A stretch of DNA of 36,101 nucleotides from an uncultured Anaerotignum sp. (GTDB lineage: Bacteria; Bacillota; Clostridia; Lachnospirales; Anaerotignaceae): NCBI RefSeq assembly GCF_905212195.1, contig NZ_CAJMDQ010000014.1, forward strand, positions 1-36,101, written 5' to 3'. The position numbers and the translations under genes are program-made. This document shows, piece by piece, positions 7,760-15,502 of this stretch; position 1 is the stretch's first letter; each line of letters starts with the position of its first letter. Below the pieces are notes generated by a model, which was not told the origin of the DNA, searched no databases, and saw nothing but the letters and a program-made list of their open reading frames with translations.

Positions 7760-9486
7760 ATCTGACCATAGATGGAAAACAAGTACAGGTAAAAGAAAAT
7801 ACCACCATTCTGGAAGCGGCAAGAGCTGCCGGCATTCATGTGCCTAGCTTGTGTTATTTGAAAGATATCAACGAAATCGGCGCCTGCCGTGTTTGTGTTG
7901 TGGAAGTGGAAGGCGTAGATAAACTCATTTCTTCCTGCAATAACATCGTCAGTGAAGGTATGGTAGTCTATACTAATAGCCCCAGAGTTAGAGAAGTCAG
8001 AAAAACCAATGTGGAACTGATTCTTTCTCAGCATGACAGCAAATGCACCATGTGCGTGCGCAGCGGCAACTGCACATTGCAGACCATTGCCAATGATTTG
8101 GACATTCGCCGTCAGCCTTATGAAATGCAGGTGCCTCCTTATCAGTGGAGCCCTCGTTCTCCTTTGATTCGAGATGCTTCTAAATGTATCAAGTGTATGC
8201 GCTGTATCCAGATCTGTGATAAGGTGCAGGATCTGCATATCTGGGACGTAGAAGGTACTGGTGCCAGAACCACCGTCGACGTTGCATATAATAATCGTAT
8301 TATGGATTCCGACTGTTCTTTCTGCGGACAGTGCGTGACTCACTGTCCTGTAGGGGCATTGAGCGAACGGGATGATACAGAACAGTTCTTTGCTGCACTG
8401 GCAAATCCTAAGAAGAAAGTCATTGTTCAGGTGGCTCCGGCAGTACGGGCTTCCTGGGGGGAAGAAATGGGCCTTTCTCAGGAAGATGCGGATGTTGGCA
8501 AAATTGTAACAGCCCTGAAGATGATGGGCGTAGATTATGTCTTTGATACAGACTTTGCGGCAGACCTGACCATTATGGAAGAAGGCAGTGAACTGCTGCG
8601 CCGTCTGAGTGAAGGAGAACATCAGTATCCTATGTTCACATCCTGCTGTCCTGCATGGGTGCGGTTCATGAAGAGCCAGTATCCTGACATGACAGAATGT
8701 CTTTCTACAGCAAAATCTCCCCAGCAGATGTTCGGGGCCGTTGTGAAGGCTTATTACGCAGGAAAACTGGGTATTGCAAAAGAAGATGTATTCAGTGTAT
8801 CCATCATGCCTTGTATCGCCAAAAAGAGCGAAAATATCCTGCCTACCATGAACGACGCAGGAACAGGAAGAGATGTGGATTTGGTATTGACTACCAGAGA
8901 ATTTGTGCGGATGCTCCGTGCGGAACATATCCGTCCTGATTTGCTGGAAAGCACACCTTTTGATGACCCTATCGGAGAAGCGACCGGTGCTGGCGTTATT
9001 TTCGGTGTTACCGGCGGCGTAATGGAAGCGGCTCTGCGCAGCGCTTATTATCTGGTAAACGGCGAAAATGCGGCTCCCGATGCTTTCCGGAATGTTCGCG
9101 GACAGGAAGGCTGGAGAGAAGCGGAATTTGAACTGGCAGGCAAAACCCTGCGGGTGGCTGTTGCCAGTGGATTGGGCAATGCCAGAAAACTGGTGAAAGC
9201 TCTGCGGAAAGGCAAAGCCCATTATGACTTTGTGGAAATCATGGCTTGTCCCGGTGGTTGTGCTGGCGGCGGCGGTCAGCCCATCAAAGATGGACTGGAA
9301 CAGGCAGAACGTCGCGGAAATCACCTGTATTTCCTGGATGATATTGCAAATCTGCGTTTCAGCCATGAAAATCCGGCAATCCAGGCGCTGTACAAAGATT
9401 TCCTGGGCGAACCTTTGGGAGAAAAAGCCCATCACTTACTCCATACTGACCATACGGCATGGAAGATGCCCAGAGAATCTGAATAA
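7753..9486 (+). CDS. [FeFe]-hydrogenase catalytic subunit, multi-cluster type
   Basis: Cytoplasmic [FeFe]-hydrogenase, 577 residues, catalysing reversible H2 formation. Domains in order: an N-terminal [2Fe-2S] domain (C34, C45, C48, C62); a His-Cys [4Fe-4S] site (H94, C98, C101, C107); two [4Fe-4S] ferredoxin clusters (C145/C148/C151/C155 and C188/C191/C194/C198); and the H-cluster domain. All three H-cluster signatures are intact: TSCCPAW at 296-302, MPCIAKKSE at 352-360 and MACPGGCAGGGGQP at 497-510. A short small-subunit-like tail follows. Translational coupling to the GltD-like flavoprotein matches what HydDB calls group A2, for which a link to GltD-like partners was proposed from gene context. 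The group assignment is from context and domain layout; the enzyme call itself is firm. Maturases HydEFG are not in the window. Confidence 0.95.
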   Translation: MVNLTIDGKQVQVKENTTILEAARAAGIHVPSLCYLKDINEIGACRVCVVEVEGVDKLISSCNNIVSEGMVVYTNSPRVREVRKTNVELILSQHDSKCTMCVRSGNCTLQTIANDLDIRRQPYEMQVPPYQWSPRSPLIRDASKCIKCMRCIQICDKVQDLHIWDVEGTGARTTVDVAYNNRIMDSDCSFCGQCVTHCPVGALSERDDTEQFFAALANPKKKVIVQVAPAVRASWGEEMGLSQEDADVGKIVTALKMMGVDYVFDTDFAADLTIMEEGSELLRRLSEGEHQYPMFTSCCPAWVRFMKSQYPDMTECLSTAKSPQQMFGAVVKAYYAGKLGIAKEDVFSVSIMPCIAKKSENILPTMNDAGTGRDVDLVLTTREFVRMLRAEHIRPDLLESTPFDDPIGEATGAGVIFGVTGGVMEAALRSAYYLVNGENAAPDAFRNVRGQEGWREAEFELAGKTLRVAVASGLGNARKLVKALRKGKAHYDFVEIMACPGGCAGGGGQPIKDGLEQAERRGNHLYFLDDIANLRFSHENPAIQALYKDFLGEPLGEKAHHLLHTDHTAWKMPRESE

Positions 9487-9516
9487 GATTAAGAAGTAAA
9501 TATATCGTAAAATAAG

Positions 9517-9558
9517 AAAGCAGAAATCCTCCGTATGTTGGGGATTTCCGCTTTTTTG
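9517..9558 (+). terminator. Terminator of the hydrogenase operon
   Basis: A stem of about 12 bp with one mismatch (AAGCAGAAATCC against GGATTTCCGCTT), followed by six T. The following stretch, 9561-9864, holds no gene I can support. Confidence 0.75.
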
Positions 9559-9864
9559 TTTTCTTATGAAGATGCCTCAAAATGGTATCCCGTTTTCTGT
9601 TTTTAGAAAGAGGGCAAACCAATGGGGTTCGTTTGTCAGAGAAGGACAAAACCAAGATGTTCCCTGAAAAATACTTAAAAAGTGCCCAAAGAGTCAGACA
9701 AGCAAAAAAGTACAGATTCCATAAAACATGCACAAAAAAGAACACATTCCTTTGTCAAAAAAGACAGGTGTTTTTCTGAGGCGTGCAAAGTGACGGTATT
9801 TTTGCAGAGGATTTTTGATTTTTCAACAGGTTTCATAGAAGCGTATCTTTTTCCATGTTGGGGG

Positions 9865-9893
9865 TTTACATCGGCAAACCTTTGTGTTAGTAT
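9865..9893 (+). promoter_or_regulatory. Promoter of the aromatic amino acid operon
   Basis: -35 TTTACA (9865-9870), exactly 17 bp, -10 TAGTAT (9888-9893). The predicted start, around 9900, gives a leader of about 260 nt before aroF. Confidence 0.7.
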
Positions 9894-9928
9894 GAGAAAA
9901 AATAACCAGACGAAAGGGTTGCATATTT

Positions 9929-9997
9929 ATGATTCAAAATAATTTTGCTGCAACTGCATACTTTTATTTTTACCGTGTTTTCAGAGATTCAAAGTGA
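9929..9997 (+). CDS. Phe/Tyr leader peptide of the aro operon
   Basis: A 22-codon open frame, ATG at 9929 and TGA at 9995, with seven aromatic residues. The core is YFYFYRVF, encoded by consecutive Tyr and Phe codons from 9959 to 9982, and there is no Trp codon. A purine-rich AAAGGG lies ten bases before the ATG. It sits between a consensus promoter and a Rho-independent terminator, directly ahead of an operon that makes Phe and Tyr. This is the layout of leader peptides such as those of enterobacterial pheA: the ribosome senses charged tRNA-Phe and tRNA-Tyr by stalling at these codons. The peptide itself is not expected to have another function. Too short for standard gene calling, so it is likely unannotated elsewhere. 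Confidence 0.8.
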   Translation: MIQNNFAATAYFYFYRVFRDSK

Positions 9998-10098
9998 ATT
10001 TTACTGTTAGGAAAAGACGGTTCGTTTTGTTGTTTTTTTCTTTGGAAGGACATAATAGGACTTCGCAGTGAAATTCGCTGCGGAGTCTTTCTTTTTTT
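9972..10098 (+). promoter_or_regulatory. Transcription attenuator of the aro operon
   Basis: Three alternative helices are visible. Protector: 9972-9982 pairs with 10011-10021 (10 of 11), with ATTCA 9987-9991 pairing TGAAT 9995-9999 inside it. Antiterminator: 9994-10006 pairs with 10066-10078 (13 pairs, two G-U). Terminator: 10059-10068 pairs with 10078-10087 (10 pairs, one G-U), followed by TTTCTTTTTTT. A ribosome stalled on the Tyr/Phe codons would cover the left arm of the protector and free the antiterminator strand. A ribosome at the stop codon (9995-9997) would cover the antiterminator strand, so the terminator forms. The helices are read from the sequence; the mechanism is inferred from the trp/phe attenuation model. 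Confidence 0.78.
10059..10098 (+). terminator. Leader terminator of the aro attenuator
   Basis: A 10-bp stem (GACTTCGCAG with CTGCGGAGTC, one G-U) with a 9-nt loop and a T-rich tail, lying 63 bp before the aroF start codon. Confidence 0.82.
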
Positions 10099-10160
10099 GT
10101 AGGAAAGAAGGGGTAGGCAGCGATGAAAGGAAGCGTTTTATCATGAAGGAGGTCAGTGGA

Positions 10161-11177
10161 ATGATTATTGTACTGAAACAGAATACAAAACCGGAACAAC
10201 TGGAAAACTTGGAAGCATGGATTCACAGCATGGGCATTGAAACCCATGTTTCCATCGGAAAGACCCATACCATCATCGGTCTGGTGGGGGATACCTCTCA
10301 GGTGGATATGGATTTGGTAAGAGCATTGGATATCGTAGAAAGCGTAAAACGGATTCAGGAACCATTTAAAAACGCAAACAGAAAGTTCCATAATGAAGAC
10401 TTGGTGGTGGACATCGGCGGCGTAAAGATTGGCGGCGGCAATTTCCAGATCATCGCTGGCCCTTGCTCCGTAGAGTCCAGAGAGCAGGTGTGCTACATTG
10501 CGGAATGTGTGAAAAAATCCGGCGCAGGTCTGCTCCGCGGCGGTGCATTTAAGCCTAGAACTTCTCCTTACGCTTTCCAGGGACTGAAAGGCGAAGGCAT
10601 TGAACTGCTGGAAGAAGCAAAGGCAAAAACAGGGCTGCCTATCGTATCCGAAATCATGAATATCAGCCATCTGCCTATGTTTGAATCTGTGGATGTGATT
10701 CAGGTAGGGGCAAGAAACATGCAGAACTTTGATCTGCTGCGGGAACTGGGTACCATCGACAAACCTATCCTGCTGAAACGTGGGCTGGCAAATACCATTG
10801 AGGAATGGCTTATGAGTGCGGAATACATTATGGCAGGGGGCAATGAAAACGTTATCCTCTGCGAAAGAGGTATTCGTACTTTCGAAACCAAAACAAGAAA
10901 TACACTGGATTTATCCGCCATTCCTGTTTTGAAAAAACTGACACATCTGCCTGTTATTGTAGACCCCAGTCACGCACTGGGACACTCCAATATGGTAAAA
11001 CCCATGGCAATGGCAGCAACAGCAGCAGGGGCAGACGGATTGATGATCGAAGTGCATAATGACCCTGCCAGAGCACTGTGTGACGGCGCACAGTCCCTGA
11101 CACCGGAAGCATTTGACGATGTGGCAAAGGCTGTATTCCAAATCAGACCTTTTGCCTGCAAATACAATGAAGATTAA
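10161..11177 (+). CDS. aroF: 3-deoxy-7-phosphoheptulonate (DAHP) synthase, AroAI-beta type
   Basis: First enzyme of the shikimate pathway: phosphoenolpyruvate plus erythrose 4-phosphate to DAHP. At 338 residues it matches the Thermotoga-type enzyme: an N-terminal ferredoxin-like regulatory domain (about 1-75) followed by the TIM barrel. GPCSVES is at 100-106 and KPRTSPYAFQG at 131-141. C102, H271, E297 and D308 fall where the metal ligands of the Thermotoga enzyme lie. In that family the N-terminal domain binds Tyr or Phe for feedback inhibition, which suits this operon. The start at 10161 has AAGGAGG eight bases upstream; earlier in-frame starts lie in or just after the attenuator terminator. 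First structural gene of an eight-gene operon, so it is under both attenuation and probable allosteric control. Confidence 0.94.
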   Translation: MIIVLKQNTKPEQLENLEAWIHSMGIETHVSIGKTHTIIGLVGDTSQVDMDLVRALDIVESVKRIQEPFKNANRKFHNEDLVVDIGGVKIGGGNFQIIAGPCSVESREQVCYIAECVKKSGAGLLRGGAFKPRTSPYAFQGLKGEGIELLEEAKAKTGLPIVSEIMNISHLPMFESVDVIQVGARNMQNFDLLRELGTIDKPILLKRGLANTIEEWLMSAEYIMAGGNENVILCERGIRTFETKTRNTLDLSAIPVLKKLTHLPVIVDPSHALGHSNMVKPMAMAATAAGADGLMIEVHNDPARALCDGAQSLTPEAFDDVAKAVFQIRPFACKYNED

Positions 11178-11207
11178 GAGAAGACGATAGAAAAAGAGGT
11201 GACACAT

Positions 11208-12056
11208 ATGAAAGTCGGCGTTGTAGGAATGGGGCTCATTGGCGGCTCCATGGCGAAAGCCATCCACAAAAAAACAGAACATACAGTTATCGGCTGGGAC
11301 GCATCAGAAACAGTACGGCTCAGCGCAAAGCTGCTGGAAGCGGCAGATGAATTCATGGTTGACGGCAATCCCAAAGATTGCGATCTGGTGCTCATTGCCC
11401 TTTATCCACAGGCGACCGTAGATTATGTGCGCCAACATGCAAAAGATTTCAAAAAAGGCGCCATGGTGGTGGACTGCGCAGGGGTGAAACGACTGGTTTG
11501 CCAGAATGTGCAGGACATCGCGGCGGAAAATGGTTTCATTTTCATTGGTGCTCATCCCATGGCAGGTATCGAGCGTTCTGGCTTTAACTTTTCCAGTGAA
11601 AAGATTTTCGAAGGGGCAACTATGATTCTGACACCGTTTCAGGGCACAGATATTGCCGATGTAGACCGCTTAAGCCAGTTTTTCAAAAGCATCGGCTTTG
11701 CCCGGATGCAGGTGGCAACAGATGCGGAACATGACCAGATGATTGCTTACACATCCCAGCTGGCACATGTGGTTTCCAGCGCGTATATCAAAAGCGAATT
11801 ATCCCCCAATTTCAAGGGATTTTCCGCAGGTAGCTTCCACGATATGACCCGTGTGGCAAAGCTGAACGAAACCATGTGGACAGAGTTGTTTTTGGTGAAC
11901 AAAGACTATCTGGCAGACGAAATCGATGGTCTGGTGGAACGGCTGCAGGCTTACAGCAAGGTCATCCGCAATGGTGATGGAGATACCCTGAAAGCTATGC
12001 TGAAAGACGGGAAGGAAAAACGCCTTGCCGTTGACGTTGTAAAAGAGTTTGATTAA
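11208..12056 (+). CDS. tyrA: Prephenate dehydrogenase
   Basis: Converts prephenate to 4-hydroxyphenylpyruvate with NAD+, the committed step to tyrosine. The 282-residue protein has the N-terminal dinucleotide fold (GMGLIGGS, glycines 7, 9 and 12) and the catalytic histidine in GAHPMAG (H116). It ends soon after the helical dimerisation domain, so it is the short form with no chorismate mutase and no C-terminal ACT domain. Regulation must then come from DAHP synthase and transcription. The ATG at 11208 has AGAGGTG in front; the GTG at 11199 is part of that site. It lies 30 bases after aroF. Confidence 0.93.
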   Translation: MKVGVVGMGLIGGSMAKAIHKKTEHTVIGWDASETVRLSAKLLEAADEFMVDGNPKDCDLVLIALYPQATVDYVRQHAKDFKKGAMVVDCAGVKRLVCQNVQDIAAENGFIFIGAHPMAGIERSGFNFSSEKIFEGATMILTPFQGTDIADVDRLSQFFKSIGFARMQVATDAEHDQMIAYTSQLAHVVSSAYIKSELSPNFKGFSAGSFHDMTRVAKLNETMWTELFLVNKDYLADEIDGLVERLQAYSKVIRNGDGDTLKAMLKDGKEKRLAVDVVKEFD

Positions 12057-12068
12057 GAAGGTGTGTGT

Positions 12069-13127
12069 ATGAGAAGTGTAACGGTGAAAACTTCCGCAAC
12101 GTATGAAGTGCTCATTGGCAGCGGAATCCTTCAGAAAGCGGGAGAAGAAGTGAAAAAAGTCATTTCTCCCTGTAAAGCTGCCATTGTGACAGACAGTACC
12201 GTGGTACATTTATATGAAGAAACCGTCCGCAAGTCTTTGACAGAAGCTGGATTTTCTGTCTGCACATTTGTGTTTCCTGCAGGCGAAGCATCCAAGAACA
12301 TTCATACTCTCAGCCATTTGCTGGAATTTCTGGCAAAAGAGGAAATGACCAGAACAGATTTGATTGTGGCTTTGGGCGGCGGCGTGACAGGAGATTTGGC
12401 AGGTTTCGGTGCGGCGGTATATCTGCGGGGCATCCCCTTTGTACAGATTCCCACCACATTTCTGGCAGCCATTGATTCCTCTGTAGGCGGAAAAACGGCA
12501 GTGGATCTGGAAGCAGGAAAAAATCTGGCAGGTGCTTTTTATCAGCCGAAATTGGTGCTCTGTGATACGGATGTATTGCAGACATTGCCGGAAGTTGTTT
12601 TTGCCGATGGCATTGCGGAAGCATTGAAATATGGCGTACTGGGTGACGCTGCATTGTTTGAAAAAATTGCCGGAGGCGATTTCCGGCAGGATTTGGAAGA
12701 AATCATTGAAACCTGCGTTTCCATGAAACGGGACGTAGTGGAAGAGGACGAATTTGACACAGGCAAGCGCCAGCTGTTGAATCTGGGACATACCTTTGGA
12801 CATGCCATTGAACAGAAAAGCCATTTTCAGATGACTCATGGTCACGCCGTTGCCATTGGGATGCATCTCATTGCCAAAGCGGCAGAAACAAAAGGCATTG
12901 CAGAAAAAGGCATAGCAGCGGCCATTGCAAAGGCACTGGAACAGAATCAACTGCCCAAAGAAACCACATTTTCTCCGGCAGAAGTGGCAGAAGGAACTCT
13001 GCGTGATAAAAAACGCCGGGGCGGAACCATCAGTTTTGTATTTCCCAAGAAAATCGGCGCTTGTGAAATCGTAAAAATACCAGTGGAAGAAGTGGAAGCA
13101 TTAGCAAGAACAGCTATGGAATCGTAA
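12069..13127 (+). CDS. aroB: 3-dehydroquinate synthase
   Basis: Second shikimate-pathway enzyme, cyclising DAHP to 3-dehydroquinate with NAD+ and a divalent metal. The 352-residue protein has the NAD-binding GGGVTGDLAGF, the substrate-binding segment IPTTFLAAIDSSVGGKTAVD, the KYG region and the metal-binding LNLGHTFGHAIE. The catalytic set appears complete and the length is typical. ATG at 12069 is preceded by AAGGTG; it follows tyrA by 12 bases. Position between tyrA and aroA shows a pathway-wide operon rather than a Tyr-only branch. Confidence 0.95.
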   Translation: MRSVTVKTSATYEVLIGSGILQKAGEEVKKVISPCKAAIVTDSTVVHLYEETVRKSLTEAGFSVCTFVFPAGEASKNIHTLSHLLEFLAKEEMTRTDLIVALGGGVTGDLAGFGAAVYLRGIPFVQIPTTFLAAIDSSVGGKTAVDLEAGKNLAGAFYQPKLVLCDTDVLQTLPEVVFADGIAEALKYGVLGDAALFEKIAGGDFRQDLEEIIETCVSMKRDVVEEDEFDTGKRQLLNLGHTFGHAIEQKSHFQMTHGHAVAIGMHLIAKAAETKGIAEKGIAAAIAKALEQNQLPKETTFSPAEVAEGTLRDKKRRGGTISFVFPKKIGACEIVKIPVEEVEALARTAMES

Positions 13128-13139
13128 AGGAGGGAGGCT

Positions 13140-14405
13140 ATGAACATCAAAATATCCAGAGGGGCTTTGCGGGGAAGCGTGCAGATGATTTCCTCTAAGT
13201 CCGATGCCCACCGCCTGTTTATTGGGGCGGCACTGGCAGATCAGCCAACGGAAATGGTGCTTAACGGCAGCTCCGAGGATTTGGAAGCCACCCTTCAGTG
13301 TTTACAGGCCTTGGGGGCAGATTTTCTCCGGCAGGGGGATAAAATCAAAGTGTTCCCGGTGGAGAAAAAAGAAGATCTGGCTGTGATGGATTGCAGAGAA
13401 AGCGGCTCTACCCTTCGTTTTTTACTGCCAGTGGCGGCGGCATTGGGCAGAAATGTACTGGTGGAGGGAAAGGGCAGACTGCCCCAGCGTCCCATCGGAA
13501 TTCTGACAGAATTGCTTAGAGAACATGGCTGTTTTGTCAGCAGTGACCAGCTGCCCTTAGAAATGTCTGGACAGCTCAAAGGCGGTACCTTTTCTCTGCC
13601 GGGCAATGTAAGTTCTCAGTTTATCACGGGATTGCTTTTTGCATTGCCTTTATTAGAAGAAGATAGCGAAATCGTATTGACCACAGAAGTGGAATCCCGT
13701 GGATATATTGATATGACACTGCATACCCTCAAACGCTTCGGCATTGAAGTGAAGGAAGGGGAAAGGGGATTTTCTATTCCCGGTGGTCAGCAGTACCATT
13801 CCCCCGGTGTGATGCAGGCAGACGGTGACTGGTCTAATGGTGCTTTTTGGCTCACAGCTGGCGCCATGGGTCAGCCGGTGACATGTTGTGGGCTACAAAT
13901 GGACTCTCCTCAGGGAGATAAAGCCATTTTAGATATATTGAAACAGTTTGGTGCACATGTGGAAGTAGAAGGAGAACAGGTGACGGTTTCCCATGGGAAA
14001 CTGAAAGGCTGCGTCATTGATGCGGCACAGATTCCTGATCTGGTACCCATATTGTGCATGGCGGCAGCGGCGGCAGAAGGAAAAACAGAAATCCGAAATG
14101 CCGGAAGGCTGCGCATCAAGGAAAGTGACCGCCTGACGGCTATGGCAGACTGTTTGAAGCGGCTGGGTGTTCCAGTGGAGGAAAAACAGGACGGTCTGAT
14201 CATTCATGGCGGGAAATTGACAGAACAACAAGGAGAAATCCGTATAGATGCTTACGGCGATCACCGAATTGTTATGTCAGCGGCAGTGGGCGCGGCTTTG
14301 CTGGGCAGGGAAGCCGTCATTGAAGGCGCGGAAGCTGTGGCAAAGTCTTATCCGGCATTTTTCGCAGAATTTATTCGTTTAGGAGGTGGCGCAGATGTCC
14401 TCTAA
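13140..14405 (+). CDS. aroA: 3-phosphoshikimate 1-carboxyvinyltransferase (EPSP synthase)
   Basis: Joins phosphoenolpyruvate to shikimate 3-phosphate, the sixth shikimate step. It has 421 residues with the two-domain inside-out barrel pattern. The substrate lysine lies in SKSDAHR near the N-terminus, GSTLRFLLP follows, then the RIKESDR motif and a C-terminal GDHRIVMSAAV. The glyphosate-loop region is DCRESGSTLRF, without the usual LGNAGT form, as in class II-like enzymes; sensitivity cannot be judged. A strong AGGAGG site precedes ATG 13140. Its last 11 bases overlap aroC, implying translational coupling. Confidence 0.94.
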   Translation: MNIKISRGALRGSVQMISSKSDAHRLFIGAALADQPTEMVLNGSSEDLEATLQCLQALGADFLRQGDKIKVFPVEKKEDLAVMDCRESGSTLRFLLPVAAALGRNVLVEGKGRLPQRPIGILTELLREHGCFVSSDQLPLEMSGQLKGGTFSLPGNVSSQFITGLLFALPLLEEDSEIVLTTEVESRGYIDMTLHTLKRFGIEVKEGERGFSIPGGQQYHSPGVMQADGDWSNGAFWLTAGAMGQPVTCCGLQMDSPQGDKAILDILKQFGAHVEVEGEQVTVSHGKLKGCVIDAAQIPDLVPILCMAAAAAEGKTEIRNAGRLRIKESDRLTAMADCLKRLGVPVEEKQDGLIIHGGKLTEQQGEIRIDAYGDHRIVMSAAVGAALLGREAVIEGAEAVAKSYPAFFAEFIRLGGGADVL

Positions 14406-15486
14406 TTTTGGAGAACGAATCAAGATTTCTATTTTTGGACAGTCCCATTCTGAAGCCATTGGGGTAGTCATTGACGGACTGCCGGCAGGAGAAGAAATTG
14501 ATCTGGAAAAGGTGCAGGCGTTTATGAAACGGCGGGCACCCGGTCAGCATAAATATTCCACCACAAGAAAAGAGGGAGATGTGCCGGAAGTGGTGTCCGG
14601 TCTATTTGAAGGAAAAACCTGCGGCGCGCCATTATGCGCCATGATACATAATACAAACGCCCATTCCAAAGATTACAGCAATCTGGTGAAAACCCCCCGC
14701 CCCGGTCATGCGGACTATACAGCGGCGGTAAAATACAACGGTTTTCAGGACTATCGAGGCGGCGGACATTTTTCCGGCAGACTGACAGCACCTCTTTGCT
14801 TCGCAGGGGCGGTATGTATGCAGATTTTGGAAAGAAGGGGCATTCACTTTGGTGCCCATATCCATTCCATTCACGGCATTGCCGATACACCTATGAATCC
14901 GGTGGAAATCACAGCGGAAGAACTGGCAGAAGTGACAGCTAAGACATTCCCTGTCTTTTCCGATGAAGCTGGGCTGCGGATGCAGGAAATCATTGAGGAC
15001 GCACGGCTGAATCAGGATTCCGTCGGCGGTGTGGTGGAAGCAGCAGTGGTAGGGCTTCCCGTTGGATTGGGTGAGCCAATGTTTGATGGACTGGAAAGCA
15101 AGCTGGCTTCCATTTTATACGCCATTCCCGCAGTGAAAGGCGTGGAATTTGGCGATGGTTTTGGTGTGGCAGAGCTTTTTGGCTCCGAAAATAACGACCC
15201 ATTTTACTTTGACGAAAATGGCAATGTAAAAACAACCACCAACCACCACGGCGGTTCTTTGGGCGGCATTTCCAGTGGGATGCCTCTGATTCTGCGGACG
15301 GCATTTAAACCCACGCCGTCTATCTCCAGAGAACAGAATACCATTGGCATGGAATCGGGGCAAAACGAAACAGTCCGTGTCATTGGTCGTCACGACCCCT
15401 GCATCGTGCCAAGAGCGGTGCCTTGCGTAGAGGCGGCAATGGCAGTGGCAATTTTGGATTTATATGAATTACAGCAAAAGAAATAA
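14395..15486 (+). CDS. aroC: Chorismate synthase
   Basis: Seventh and last common step: anti-1,4-elimination of phosphate from EPSP to give chorismate, using reduced FMN. The 363-residue length fits the bacterial family. Conserved signatures are FGQSHSEAIGVVIDGLPAG near the N-terminus, RRAPGQHKYSTTRKE, and FRGGGHFSGR-like DYRGGGHFSGRLTA. The C-terminal GRHDPCIVPRAVPCVEAAMA segment is intact. ATG 14395 has AGGAGG eight bases upstream within aroA. It is followed by pheA after 16 bases, so chorismate is made just upstream of its branch enzyme. Confidence 0.95.
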   Translation: MSSNFGERIKISIFGQSHSEAIGVVIDGLPAGEEIDLEKVQAFMKRRAPGQHKYSTTRKEGDVPEVVSGLFEGKTCGAPLCAMIHNTNAHSKDYSNLVKTPRPGHADYTAAVKYNGFQDYRGGGHFSGRLTAPLCFAGAVCMQILERRGIHFGAHIHSIHGIADTPMNPVEITAEELAEVTAKTFPVFSDEAGLRMQEIIEDARLNQDSVGGVVEAAVVGLPVGLGEPMFDGLESKLASILYAIPAVKGVEFGDGFGVAELFGSENNDPFYFDENGNVKTTTNHHGGSLGGISSGMPLILRTAFKPTPSISREQNTIGMESGQNETVRVIGRHDPCIVPRAVPCVEAAMAVAILDLYELQQKK

Positions 15487-15502
15487 TCAGGAGGGTAAAT
15501 GT

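Noticed and set aside
9582..9779. 65-codon plus-strand frame between the hydrogenase and aro operons
   Set aside because: No ribosome binding site, Lys/Arg-rich low-complexity product, no family features; the stretch looks non-coding.
9918..9954. Hairpin GTTGCA/TGCAAC around the leader peptide start
   Set aside because: Six pairs around a long loop; could tune leader translation but too weak to list as a separate element.
9900..10160. T-box in front of aroF
   Set aside because: The conserved T-box core (as at 31701-31714) is absent; the leader peptide and three-helix layout explain the terminator instead.
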